Below are positions 1 to 6,419 of a DNA stretch of 9,304 bases, piece by piece. The translations under genes were made by a program, and so were the position numbers. This DNA comes from NIOZ-UU13 sp032250555. Its GTDB lineage: Bacteria; Planctomycetota; Phycisphaerae; Sedimentisphaerales; Anaerobacaceae. A model generated the notes under the pieces. The model was given only the letters and a program-made list of their open reading frames with translations. It was not told the DNA's origin and made no database searches. Within the stretch, counting starts at the first letter, position 1. Every line of letters starts with the position of its first letter. The DNA is taken from contig JAVVFI010000216.1 in assembly GCA_032250555.1 (NCBI GenBank), positions 1 to 9,304 on the forward strand. The letters are read 5' to 3'.

Positions 1-512
1 TCCGCTCGCTTAAGGCGAAGCAGGGAGAGCATATTCTTCTTTATTCGACAACGGGTGAGGACGAGGAACAATTGCGGGAGACACTTTGTAAATTTGGCGA
101 GCAGAAATTTTATATTTATGGTTTCAAGAAAGACCTTGAATATAAGAACTGCATTTTCAAGAAGCGTTCGACTGAGGGATTTTTAGGCGATTTAGCAGGT
201 GCGAAGGGAGTAATAGCTTCGGCGGGATTTTCATTGATAAGCGAGTGCATGTATCTGAAAAAGAAGATGCTTATGCTGCCGTTGGCCGGCCAGTATGAGC
301 AGATAATCAATGCGCATTACATCCAGAAGCTCGGGCTCGGCATTTCGGCTGAGAAACTGGATGATTCGGTTTTGACGAGGTTTCTTGATGAATTAAACAA
401 ACCAATGCCGGACTACGAGAATATTATCTGGCCGGACAACGATAGATTTTTCAATATACTGCAAGAGGTCTTAAACAGACTTCACAATCCGATTAGCATA
501 ACACTTGATTAG
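1..512 (+). CDS. MurG-like glycosyltransferase, MJ1255 family (5' end cut off by window)
   Basis: The reading frame is open from the left edge (first full codon at base 3) to the TAG at 510-512, giving 169 visible residues. The true start lies outside the window. The visible part is the C-terminal, nucleotide-sugar-binding half of a GT-B fold enzyme. It contains the sequence AGFSLISEC (222-248), then a PLAGQYEQ segment and a conserved Asn (309-311). This matches the pattern of MurG/MJ1255-type glycosyltransferases, where a Gly-rich loop with an invariant Glu and a later Q..NA motif bind the UDP-sugar. Such enzymes usually transfer a sugar to a lipid or surface-polysaccharide acceptor at the inner face of the membrane; acceptor and donor cannot be read from this fragment. 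It converges on mrdA with only 26 bp between them. The family call is fairly secure, the substrate unknown. Confidence 0.8.
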   Translation, partial: RSLKAKQGEHILLYSTTGEDEEQLRETLCKFGEQKFYIYGFKKDLEYKNCIFKKRSTEGFLGDLAGAKGVIASAGFSLISECMYLKKKMLMLPLAGQYEQIINAHYIQKLGLGISAEKLDDSVLTRFLDELNKPMPDYENIIWPDNDRFFNILQEVLNRLHNPISITLD

Positions 513-538
513 TTAATCTACATTTCAGGGATTTTATT

Positions 539-2680
539 TTATTCTGCGGTTTGCTGTGTTTGTCCGATATATCCGGCTTCAATGCAGAACTGAATAATAT
601 CACGGGCCAGGGGGGCTGCGTCGCTTGAGCCGTGCTCGCCGCCTTCGACGACGACTGCGATTGCGAGTCTTTTGTTTTTGCCGTCAACTGCAAAACCTCC
701 GAACCATGCATTTTCGGGGGCCTGTGTTGAGCCTGTTTTGCCATAGACCTTTATGTTCTTCTCGTTAAGATCTGGAAGAACCTCGGCGAATGTAGTATTA
801 GCTGTTCCGCTCATTTCGTTAACAACGGCGCTCATACCATCTTTAATTACTGCTAAAGTTCCCGGTGAAATTTCAAGGTCAATACCCTGAGAGGCGGCTG
901 ATGAGTCATAGACAGCATCTTGTATGTCCCGTTTAAATAATTGAGGCAGCTTAAAGAATCCGTCCCGGGCGATAGTGGCCATTGAGTTTGCAACCTGCAA
1001 AGGGGTGACTCTGAGATTGCCCTGGCCTATTCCAAACCATCTTTTTTCGCTCTCACTAAGCGGCGGCATTTGATCGAAATCTGTGATTTGCTTCCTTGGA
1101 GCAATGTTCGAGATAACACCGGATAACTGGCGGAAGTTTCTTGGGATTTCGCTTTGCGTAATCGTAGGCGGAGGAAAGAGTATTTTTTGGCCGTAGCCGA
1201 ATTTAAAAAGCCATTGCTGAAGGACCTGGGAGTCAATTCTATGGGCGAGGCGTGAAAAATAGATATTGCAACTGCCTCTGATGGCATTGCGGGCGGTATT
1301 TTCCCATCTGCCGTCATGGCCCATTCTGAATCGGTTGTACAACCAACAGCTTGGCCAGGCCTGCGGGGCTTTTTGAGCGGGGCAGGATATAATCTCCTCG
1401 GGTGTGATTTTGCCGGACTCGAGCCCGGCGATAAGAATCAGGGGTTTTACGACAGAGCCTGGTGGGTAGCGTTTGTTTATCGCTCGATTTATCAGAGGTT
1501 TGTTGGGATTCTCGTTAAGGTCGGTATAGTCATATCTCGCACGGTTTAAGTCATAGACCGGCATTGAAACCATCGCGAGAATGTCAGATGTTCCGACATC
1601 AATTACAACGGCAGCCATACCGGGGCCGCAATTAGGCTCATGCGGATATTTTGCCAGATAGTTTTCTATTTTTTCCTGAAGTTCGATATCAAGTGTCAAC
1701 TGGACGTTTATGCCGAAGCTGATTTCAGTTCGAACAATCTGACTGTCGATGTCTTCGAATTCTTCTCCTCGTCTGCCCCGAAGTATTGCTTCACAAATAT
1801 ATTCGACTCCATCCTCTCTTCCTCCGATATCCTCGGTCAAATAACTTGCTAACTTGTCGTCTTTGAAAAGCTGCTGGTCTTTTGTTTGGGTTACACGACC
1901 GACCCAGCCTATGGTTTGGGATGCGACAGTGCCGTAGGGGTATAACCTTCGGGCTTGCGGCATAATTTGAATGCCGTCGACTTTCAGGAATTCCAGTTGA
2001 GCGGCGAAGATGTCGTCATCAGTTTTTAAGGCCAGCAGTGGTTTGGGGTCGTGCATTTCGGCAATGTCAATTTTGTTGATGAGGCGAATTCGTTTTGTCA
2101 GCTCCGGCACTTTTGATTGGAATTCGGCCATTGCTTCAGAATGAGGGACGCTTAATATGCCGTTATATTTGTCAACAAGTTCCGATTTCGGGAAGTTGCG
2201 CCGCCATGCCTGAAATGTGCGTCTATTCCAGATGTCATCGTTTATTCTCTGTATTTCAGTTCTGATATCCGAAGATTGAACACCTCGGAACTGAGCGCAC
2301 TTGTCGATTACCTGGTTTAAGTCTTCAAGACCGAGTTTGATCTCTTTTTGTGCCCTGGTAACAGCATCCGGATCGTCTTTGTCGCCGGCCGTAAGTAATT
2401 TGCCTTGACTTACGCGGTCATCCAGAAAGCTGCTGAATCTATAGTCTATACATAATTGGAAGTGTGGTTCATCAGTTGCCAATACATTGCCTTTTGTGTC
2501 GAGTATTTCGCCTCTGACCGTTTTAAGCTGTCGTGACTGGCCCTTTTGGAGTTTGAGCTGTTCGATATCGCCCTGGACGGAGGAGGTTGGAAGTAACTGC
2601 ATTTGTATGAGGCGAATCAGACAGAGAATTAAAAGCAATGAGCTTAATATGACAAAGTATTTTATTCTTTTCTCGTACAT
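539..2680 (-). CDS. mrdA: Penicillin-binding protein 2 (peptidoglycan D,D-transpeptidase MrdA)
   Basis: This is a class B PBP of 713 residues that crosslinks peptidoglycan in the periplasm for lateral-wall growth as part of the elongasome. One N-terminal membrane anchor (about residues 7-29) is followed by the PBP-dimer/pedestal region, which opens with VRGEILDTKGNVLA (55-68) and closes with RLYPYG (245-250). The transpeptidase domain has all three active-site motifs: S409-V-V-K412 with the catalytic serine, S470-C-N472, and K648-T-G650. The pedestal is longer than in E. coli PBP2 (about 190 against roughly 100 residues between these landmarks), which explains the large total length. Two cysteines (433, 445) lie between the first two motifs. 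The ATG at 2680 keeps the anchor, but no Shine-Dalgarno is visible before it, only an A-rich leader. It is the last gene of mreBCD-mrdA, 62 bp after mreD. RodA does not follow. Confidence 0.96.
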   Translation of the reverse strand: MYEKRIKYFVILSSLLLILCLIRLIQMQLLPTSSVQGDIEQLKLQKGQSRQLKTVRGEILDTKGNVLATDEPHFQLCIDYRFSSFLDDRVSQGKLLTAGDKDDPDAVTRAQKEIKLGLEDLNQVIDKCAQFRGVQSSDIRTEIQRINDDIWNRRTFQAWRRNFPKSELVDKYNGILSVPHSEAMAEFQSKVPELTKRIRLINKIDIAEMHDPKPLLALKTDDDIFAAQLEFLKVDGIQIMPQARRLYPYGTVASQTIGWVGRVTQTKDQQLFKDDKLASYLTEDIGGREDGVEYICEAILRGRRGEEFEDIDSQIVRTEISFGINVQLTLDIELQEKIENYLAKYPHEPNCGPGMAAVVIDVGTSDILAMVSMPVYDLNRARYDYTDLNENPNKPLINRAINKRYPPGSVVKPLILIAGLESGKITPEEIISCPAQKAPQAWPSCWLYNRFRMGHDGRWENTARNAIRGSCNIYFSRLAHRIDSQVLQQWLFKFGYGQKILFPPPTITQSEIPRNFRQLSGVISNIAPRKQITDFDQMPPLSESEKRWFGIGQGNLRVTPLQVANSMATIARDGFFKLPQLFKRDIQDAVYDSSAASQGIDLEISPGTLAVIKDGMSAVVNEMSGTANTTFAEVLPDLNEKNIKVYGKTGSTQAPENAWFGGFAVDGKNKRLAIAVVVEGGEHGSSDAAPLARDIIQFCIEAGYIGQTQQTAE

Positions 2681-2742
2681 TATATTTTGTTTTTTGTGAT
2701 TAGAGCTGTGGTTCGTAATTTAAGTGTTAACAAGAAACGGAT

Positions 2743-3228
2743 TTAACGCCGTCCGAATCGACTTGGTTTTCTTATACGCATCCACCATGCAGATGGCAAG
2801 AACAAAAAAGGTCCGACGATGCTGGAGTAAAGTGCAATCCCAAAAAGGGGAGCAAGTATTTTCGGCGGAGATGGCTCGCCCTTTAAAAAGTTCAAAAGGC
2901 AGGCGACCGAGCCTGCCAAAAGAGCTGTAATGAATATGGCAATAATTTGATAAGGTATTTGCCTGATTGCAATGACCCTGTGGAGGTATGCCAGAGCAGA
3001 GCCGAAAATACCATAGCTGATAATCTGGGGGCCCATAGTCTGGCCAATAAGGTCGGCGGCAAAGCCTATTACGAACGAACATATAATCGCATCCGAAGTA
3101 TCGCAGTAAACAGCAAAGAAGACCAGAAGAATCAACAATAAATCAGGCTTACTGTTCAAATCCGCGAAAAAGCTGGCCTGCAGCACTGTAGCAAGAAGGA
3201 CTAAAACTGCAAACCTAAGCCAATGCAT
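2743..3228 (-). CDS. mreD: Rod shape-determining protein MreD
   Basis: This is a 161-residue, very hydrophobic protein with about five or six membrane helices (roughly 4-22, 30-45, 47-64, 68-86, 94-113, 130-150). The segment GFAADLIGQTMG (55-66) carries the Asp and the following Gly-rich turn that are typical of MreD. Length and position directly after mreC also match. MreD is an inner-membrane partner of MreC and of the PBP2/RodA synthase in the elongasome. The basic C-terminal tail, rich in Arg and Lys, would lie in the cytoplasm. The ATG start is supported by a GAGG Shine-Dalgarno about 8 nt upstream (GAGGAAATTTAAATG). It lies 55 bp after mreC and is followed by mrdA after 62 bp, so co-transcription is very likely. 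Sequence conservation in MreD is low, so the call rests on topology, motif and context together. Confidence 0.9.
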   Translation of the reverse strand: MHWLRFAVLVLLATVLQASFFADLNSKPDLLLILLVFFAVYCDTSDAIICSFVIGFAADLIGQTMGPQIISYGIFGSALAYLHRVIAIRQIPYQIIAIFITALLAGSVACLLNFLKGEPSPPKILAPLFGIALYSSIVGPFLFLPSAWWMRIRKPSRFGRR

Positions 3229-3283
3229 TTAAATTTCCTCAGCCGTTTTCCTCTTTAAATTCATCTTAAACAGGAATGTTCAT

Positions 3284-4078
3284 TTATTCAGACGGATTCA
3301 TTACTATTACATGAATGCTCTCGATTTTTTGCATGTTACAAACCGGTTCGACGGTAATATCCCAGAGCAAAGGCTCGTCGTTGTGCACACATTGAACTAC
3401 TTTCCCAATAATCATCGGAGTACCGAGGAAACCGGGTCTTTTACTTGCCATAATCTTTTCGCCGACTTCGACTTTCTTCTTTAACATTTTTACCTGAGCC
3501 TGATTGTTACCACAGCCTGTCATAAGCCAATCTGAGTTTTCGATTCTTACCGCAGTGATCGAAGCAGGATCGGTAAACAGCCTGACGCGGGCCCTGTGAG
3601 TGTCAACATCTGAAATGGTCCCGATGATACTGTTGTTGGCCAGAACGAACAGGTCTTTCTCCAGGCCATCTTCTTTTCCGCGATTGATGATAAGCTCACC
3701 CCGCAGTTTATCGACGGAGACTGTAATGATATCAGCCTGTACAAAACCCGCGCGTTCCCAGGCGGGTATATTACGCATTTTGGAAATTATTTGAAAATTT
3801 AGCTGTGCATCATCCCGCTGCTGTGTAACGTTTGCAACATGGTTTAACAACCTTTCATACTCATCTCTGGAGACCTTGTCTTTGTCCTTAAGCGGCTCTC
3901 TTGCGGCTGCTGAAAGTGATATGTTTCTGCCAATGCTTAACGGTAAGCGGAAAACGCGTGTAAATGCGAACTGGAATTTATTCGTGAGACTCTGCGGGGA
4001 AAGAAGGATTATAAATCCGGCTAACATAAACCAGATAAACAACATTCTTCTGGAGACTGTAATATGCTTCCATGCCAT
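3284..4078 (-). CDS. mreC: Rod shape-determining protein MreC
   Basis: This is a 264-residue bitopic membrane protein. A short cytoplasmic N-terminus rich in basic residues is followed by one membrane helix (about 12-27), a short coiled-coil (about 65-100) and a C-terminal double beta-domain (about 112-260). MreC-typical stretches are VSVDKLRGELIINRGKEDGL (120-139) and the second-barrel loop GFLGTPMIIGKVV (216-228). MreC dimerises in the periplasm and activates PBP2 by binding its pedestal, linking the MreB filaments to wall synthesis. The protein is on the short side: E. coli MreC has 367 residues and B. subtilis MreC 290. The ATG at 4078 keeps the basic N-terminus and anchor but lacks a recognisable Shine-Dalgarno. 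It lies 75 bp after mreB, and a 7-bp stem-loop sits in that gap. Confidence 0.95.
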   Translation of the reverse strand: MAWKHITVSRRMLFIWFMLAGFIILLSPQSLTNKFQFAFTRVFRLPLSIGRNISLSAAAREPLKDKDKVSRDEYERLLNHVANVTQQRDDAQLNFQIISKMRNIPAWERAGFVQADIITVSVDKLRGELIINRGKEDGLEKDLFVLANNSIIGTISDVDTHRARVRLFTDPASITAVRIENSDWLMTGCGNNQAQVKMLKKKVEVGEKIMASKRPGFLGTPMIIGKVVQCVHNDEPLLWDITVEPVCNMQKIESIHVIVMNPSE

Positions 4079-4100
4079 TATAGTATTGCACTTGCCGCAT

Positions 4101-4132
4101 TGCGTATAAATTTATTTTTCAGCGAATACGCA
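4101..4132 (-). other. Intercistronic stem-loop between mreB and mreC
   Basis: Perfect 7-bp arms TGCGTAT (4126-4132, read on the minus strand) and ATACGCA (4101-4107) are separated by an 18-nt AT-rich loop. They fill the middle of the 75-bp gap. No U-run follows, so this is not an intrinsic terminator. It could be a processing or stability element that sets the MreB:MreC ratio. Function is inferred; only the complementarity is seen. Confidence 0.4.
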
Positions 4133-4153
4133 TTACGACTAAAGGACCAAACG

Positions 4154-5209
4154 TTATTCCCATCCATATTCGTTATGGTCCATTGTATCCTTCCACAACT
4201 CCAGATTTTCAAGATAGACGCTTGTGCCGCGTGCCACACAGCTTAGCGGATCATCAACGGTCTCAACTTTCAGTCCTGTCGCGTTGGCCAGGACTGTATC
4301 CATACCTCTGAGCAGTGAGCCGCCTCCGCAAATGTGTATTCCGTTATCGATTAAGTCTGCGGCCAATTCGGGCTCTGCCTTTTCGAGGGTTTCGGTGACA
4401 GTGTCAATAATAGTAGCAATAGGGTCACGCAGCGACTCTCTTATTTCCTCACTTGTTATGACGATTTTTCTGGGCAGGCCGGAGATGGTATCCCTACCTG
4501 CGATTTCCATCGTCAATTCTTCTTCAAGCGGAGCTGCTGAGCCGATTTGTATCTTGACTTTTTCTGCTCTTGCTTCTCCGATAAGCAGGTTGTAAGTTTT
4601 CTTGAGATGATTAATTACCGCTTCATCCATATCATCGCCGCCGATTCGAATTGATTCGGCGGTAGCAATATCGGCCAGAGACATGATGGCGACTTCCGTT
4701 GTTCCTCCCCCGATATCGACAATCATAGAAGCGGTTGGATCTGTGATAGGAAGTCCGGCGCCTATTCCGGCGGCCATCGGCTCATCGACCAGATATACCC
4801 TGCGAGCACCGGCACGTTCGGCACTGTCTATGACAGCTCGCCTTTCAACAGCGGTTATTCCACTTGGTACGGCGATTACTACTCGGGGTCTGACAAGCCC
4901 GCCTCTGCCGTGCACCTTTCTGATAAAATAGCTTAACATCGCCTCTGTGATTTCAAAATCGCTGATTACGCCGTCTTTGAGAGGTCTAATTGCGCTGATA
5001 GAGCCTGGTGTTTTACCTAACATTTCGCGTGCGACCAGACCAACAGCTTCACCGTTGTTTAAAACGATGTTAGTTCCTTTGCGAACAGCAACGACGGAGG
5101 GTTCATTTAGGACAATACCTTTGTCGCGGACACAAACCAGGGTAGTACAGGTACCAAGATCGATACCCATATCCATACTGAACCATCCTAAGATTGTGTC
5201 CAGGACCAC
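4154..5209 (-). CDS. mreB: Rod shape-determining protein MreB (bacterial actin)
   Basis: This is a 351-residue actin-fold ATPase whose membrane-bound filaments orient the lateral-wall synthesis machinery. The phosphate-1 loop is DLGTCTT (17-23), followed by GIVLNEPSVVAVR (31-43). The connect/phosphate-2 motif VDIGGGTTEVAI (164-175) and the adenosine motif HICGGGSLLRG (292-302) are both intact. The first ten residues, with Ile, Leu, Trp and Phe, form a plausible amphipathic membrane-binding helix as in E. coli MreB. Most MreB proteins read DLGTANT, so C21 and T22 are departures. The GTG start at 5209 is chosen because AAAGGAG lies 6 nt upstream and the N-terminus then aligns with the family. 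It has its own promoter and heads the operon mreB-mreC-mreD-mrdA. The last dozen residues (LWKDTMDHNEYGWE) are a hydrophilic tail, probably lineage specific. Confidence 0.97.
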   Translation of the reverse strand: MVLDTILGWFSMDMGIDLGTCTTLVCVRDKGIVLNEPSVVAVRKGTNIVLNNGEAVGLVAREMLGKTPGSISAIRPLKDGVISDFEITEAMLSYFIRKVHGRGGLVRPRVVIAVPSGITAVERRAVIDSAERAGARRVYLVDEPMAAGIGAGLPITDPTASMIVDIGGGTTEVAIMSLADIATAESIRIGGDDMDEAVINHLKKTYNLLIGEARAEKVKIQIGSAAPLEEELTMEIAGRDTISGLPRKIVITSEEIRESLRDPIATIIDTVTETLEKAEPELAADLIDNGIHICGGGSLLRGMDTVLANATGLKVETVDDPLSCVARGTSVYLENLELWKDTMDHNEYGWE

Positions 5210-5215
5210 TTTCGA

Positions 5216-5222
5216 CTCCTTT
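5216..5222 (-). promoter_or_regulatory. Shine-Dalgarno fixing the mreB GTG start
   Basis: AAAGGAG lies 6 nt before the GTG at 5207-5209. It decides the non-ATG start of mreB. The same AAAGGAG with the same 6-nt spacing precedes the TTG start of the coiled-coil gene upstream. Confidence 0.85.
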
Positions 5223-5253
5223 CTTAATTTCCCAATCAGACACTTGTGGAATT

Positions 5254-5270
5254 CACAGTTCCAAACTGTG
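5254..5270 (-). promoter_or_regulatory. Perfect dyad at the predicted mreB transcript start
   Basis: The 17-bp palindrome is CACAGTT-CCA-AACTGTG on the plus strand, with 7-bp arms and a 3-bp centre. It begins 5 bp downstream of the -10 box of the mreB promoter, so it overlaps the expected +1 (about 5268). It could be a repressor operator or a hairpin at the 5' end of the mRNA. There is no U-run after it, so it is not a terminator. Confidence 0.45.
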
Positions 5271-5274
5271 TATT

Positions 5275-5302
5275 CTTATATAATAAAGAGCGGTATTGTC
5301 AA
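5275..5302 (-). promoter_or_regulatory. Sigma70-type promoter of mreBCD-mrdA
   Basis: On the minus strand there is a consensus -35 TTGACA (5297-5302), a 16-bp spacer and a -10 TATAAG (5275-5280). Transcription should start near 5268, giving a leader of about 60 nt before mreB. The -35 box lies 9 bp past the stop of the small membrane-protein gene. No terminator is visible in between, so readthrough from upstream is also possible. Confidence 0.75.
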
Positions 5303-5311
5303 CACTGAAAT

Positions 5312-5473
5312 TTACGTTGGTATTTTGAAAATTGTGCCATACTGCTGAGAGCACTGGTAAGCGACATAAGCAGCAGTCGCCAGAACCGCACAAAACGCCA
5401 AAGCAAGAATTATCGTATAGACATTATCCGGTATTGTTAAATTTTTGCCGCGAGCTTGCCCATTAGGACTCAT
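5312..5473 (-). CDS. Small single-pass membrane protein of unknown function
   Basis: This is a 53-residue ORF that is not homologous to anything I recognise. It starts at the ATG at 5471-5473 with a GAGG Shine-Dalgarno at 5481-5484, 7 nt upstream, and ends at TAA (5312-5314). The N-terminal 18 residues are polar (MSPNGQARGKNLTIPDNV). A hydrophobic segment of about 20 residues follows (about 19-38, YTIILALAFCAVLATAAYVA), then a polar tail with one Cys at 41. Two Lys/Arg residues are before the helix and one Lys is after, so orientation is uncertain. It begins 29 bp after the coiled-coil gene and is very likely its operon partner. Strong ribosome site, membrane segment and operon spacing argue that it is a real gene and not a chance ORF. 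The function is unknown; a partner of the coiled-coil membrane protein is a guess from position only. Confidence 0.7.
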   Translation of the reverse strand: MSPNGQARGKNLTIPDNVYTIILALAFCAVLATAAYVAYQCSQQYGTIFKIPT

Positions 5474-5502
5474 ATATCAACCTCACAAAGATAGGTGCTT
5501 TT

Positions 5503-6381
5503 CTACAAATTCGTACTTACGGTGTCACCGGCTTTAGGCTGTTCCTTTGTAACGTCCAGAAGTTCCAGTGTGCCGATAGCATTTTCTGGTTCGACATCCA
5601 GGATAACAATGTCACAAATAAACTTGTCGGCGCGAGTTACATGGAATTTCATATTCTGCTTGACGCCGTTTGCACCGCCGATGGATATCTCCGCAAGAGA
5701 ATTTTCCATATCAACCGTTGTGATCAACCCATTGAGACCGATATCCACTGCGGGTATTGCTGCTCTGGCAGTTTCCTTGAGAGGGGTAACCGTTACTGGA
5801 GCCGCGACAGTTTGGCCGATTCTCTGTAGGCGCAATTCTAATTGGCTTTGCAAGTCAGTCTTTTCTTCGAGCAGTAGTTTCGATTCCCTCTCCAGAGTAT
5901 CTATGATAGCCATTTTCTGGATAAGCATATCGGTTGTTTCTTTTAGCTCTTTGTCTCCCTGGGTTTGCTCAGCCTGGATTTTCGTAAGCTGAGCGAGGGT
6001 GTCATCTAACAACTTCCTTTGTCTCTCATTTGTTGCTACGAATTCCGTAGTCGCTTCTTTCCAGGTACTCACTTGTGCTTCAGCCTCGGTAGCTCGTCTT
6101 TTAGCTTCTACTAATTGTGTTTCCAACTGGCTGACCTGGATTGTAAGGGCGCTAATATTTTCCTTCAGCGACTTCTCCAACTTGCCGGCTTCCTCAATCG
6201 CCTCATTTAGCTGTTTCTTGGCTTGTTTCTCATTCTCCTTGGCGGCCAATTCGTCGTTCTTGAGGTTATTAAACTTTTGTCTGAAATTCTCAGCATTGGA
6301 AACGTAAGTTACGACAATGCCGCAGAGAAAAATAGAGGATATCGTCAGCAGAACTATTAAGACCTTTGTAAGCGTGCTCAA
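5503..6381 (-). CDS. Membrane-anchored coiled-coil protein with C-terminal beta domain, MreC-like layout
   Basis: This is a 292-residue protein not assigned to a named family. An N-terminal membrane helix (about 6-27) is followed by a long charged coiled-coil (about 31-188, rich in Glu, Lys, Gln, Leu), a Pro/Ala linker (about 190-212) and a compact C-terminal domain (about 213-292). That domain contains LNGLITTVDMENSLAEISIG and later NGVKQNMKFHV, and ends with a KAGDTV turn. Anchor, coiled-coil and beta-barrel-like domain are in the same order as MreC, and the G..xGV/L..(D/N)MxFxV pattern recalls the MreC beta domain. This could be shared fold or only analogy. The TTG start is fixed by AAAGGAG 6 nt upstream and gives an anchor right at the N-terminus. 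It has its own promoter and a structured leader with a 13-codon ORF. It precedes a small membrane protein and the mre operon, which suggests an envelope role; the actual function is unknown. Confidence 0.85.
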   Translation of the reverse strand: MSTLTKVLIVLLTISSIFLCGIVVTYVSNAENFRQKFNNLKNDELAAKENEKQAKKQLNEAIEEAGKLEKSLKENISALTIQVSQLETQLVEAKRRATEAEAQVSTWKEATTEFVATNERQRKLLDDTLAQLTKIQAEQTQGDKELKETTDMLIQKMAIIDTLERESKLLLEEKTDLQSQLELRLQRIGQTVAAPVTVTPLKETARAAIPAVDIGLNGLITTVDMENSLAEISIGGANGVKQNMKFHVTRADKFICDIVILDVEPENAIGTLELLDVTKEQPKAGDTVSTNL

Positions 6382-6419
6382 AACAGGCTCCTTTCGTTAA
6401 CTTTGTATTTTCTTTTCAT
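6378..6419 (-). CDS. Putative 13-residue leader peptide (short upstream ORF)
   Basis: An ATG at 6417-6419 opens 13 codons, MKRKYKVNERSLF, ending in TGA at 6378-6380. That stop overlaps the TTG start of the coiled-coil gene (TTGA overlap), which is a classical arrangement for translational coupling. A GAGG ribosome site lies at 6428-6431, with AGGTGTAATG context, about 8 nt before the ATG. The peptide is very basic (two Arg and three Lys in 13). The downstream gene's own AAAGGAG lies inside this ORF. Short ORFs arise by chance, so the case rests on the ribosome site plus the stop-start overlap. It may act as a leader peptide or simply couple translation. Confidence 0.45.
   Translation of the reverse strand: MKRKYKVNERSLF
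6388..6394 (-). promoter_or_regulatory. Shine-Dalgarno fixing the TTG start of the coiled-coil gene
   Basis: AAAGGAG lies 6 nt before the TTG at 6379-6381. No in-frame ATG near the N-terminus would keep the membrane anchor, so this site decides the start. Confidence 0.8.

Noticed and set aside
481..541. Bidirectional terminator between the convergent glycosyltransferase and mrdA genes
   Set aside because: Only a short GATTA-GT-TAATC dyad is present. It has almost no GC and too tight a loop, with no proper U-run after it in either direction.
4224..5348. Long plus-strand open frames opposite mreB (4224-4595, 4683-4931, 4947-5348)
   Set aside because: They are antisense to a clear mreB, have low-complexity Ser/Thr/Ile-rich products and resemble no family. 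They follow from codon composition of the real gene.
5495..6307. Plus-strand open frames opposite the coiled-coil gene (5495-5992, 5999-6307)
   Set aside because: Ser/Phe/Ala-rich translations are the mirror of Glu/Lys-rich coiled-coil codons. No ribosome site or recognisable domain is present.
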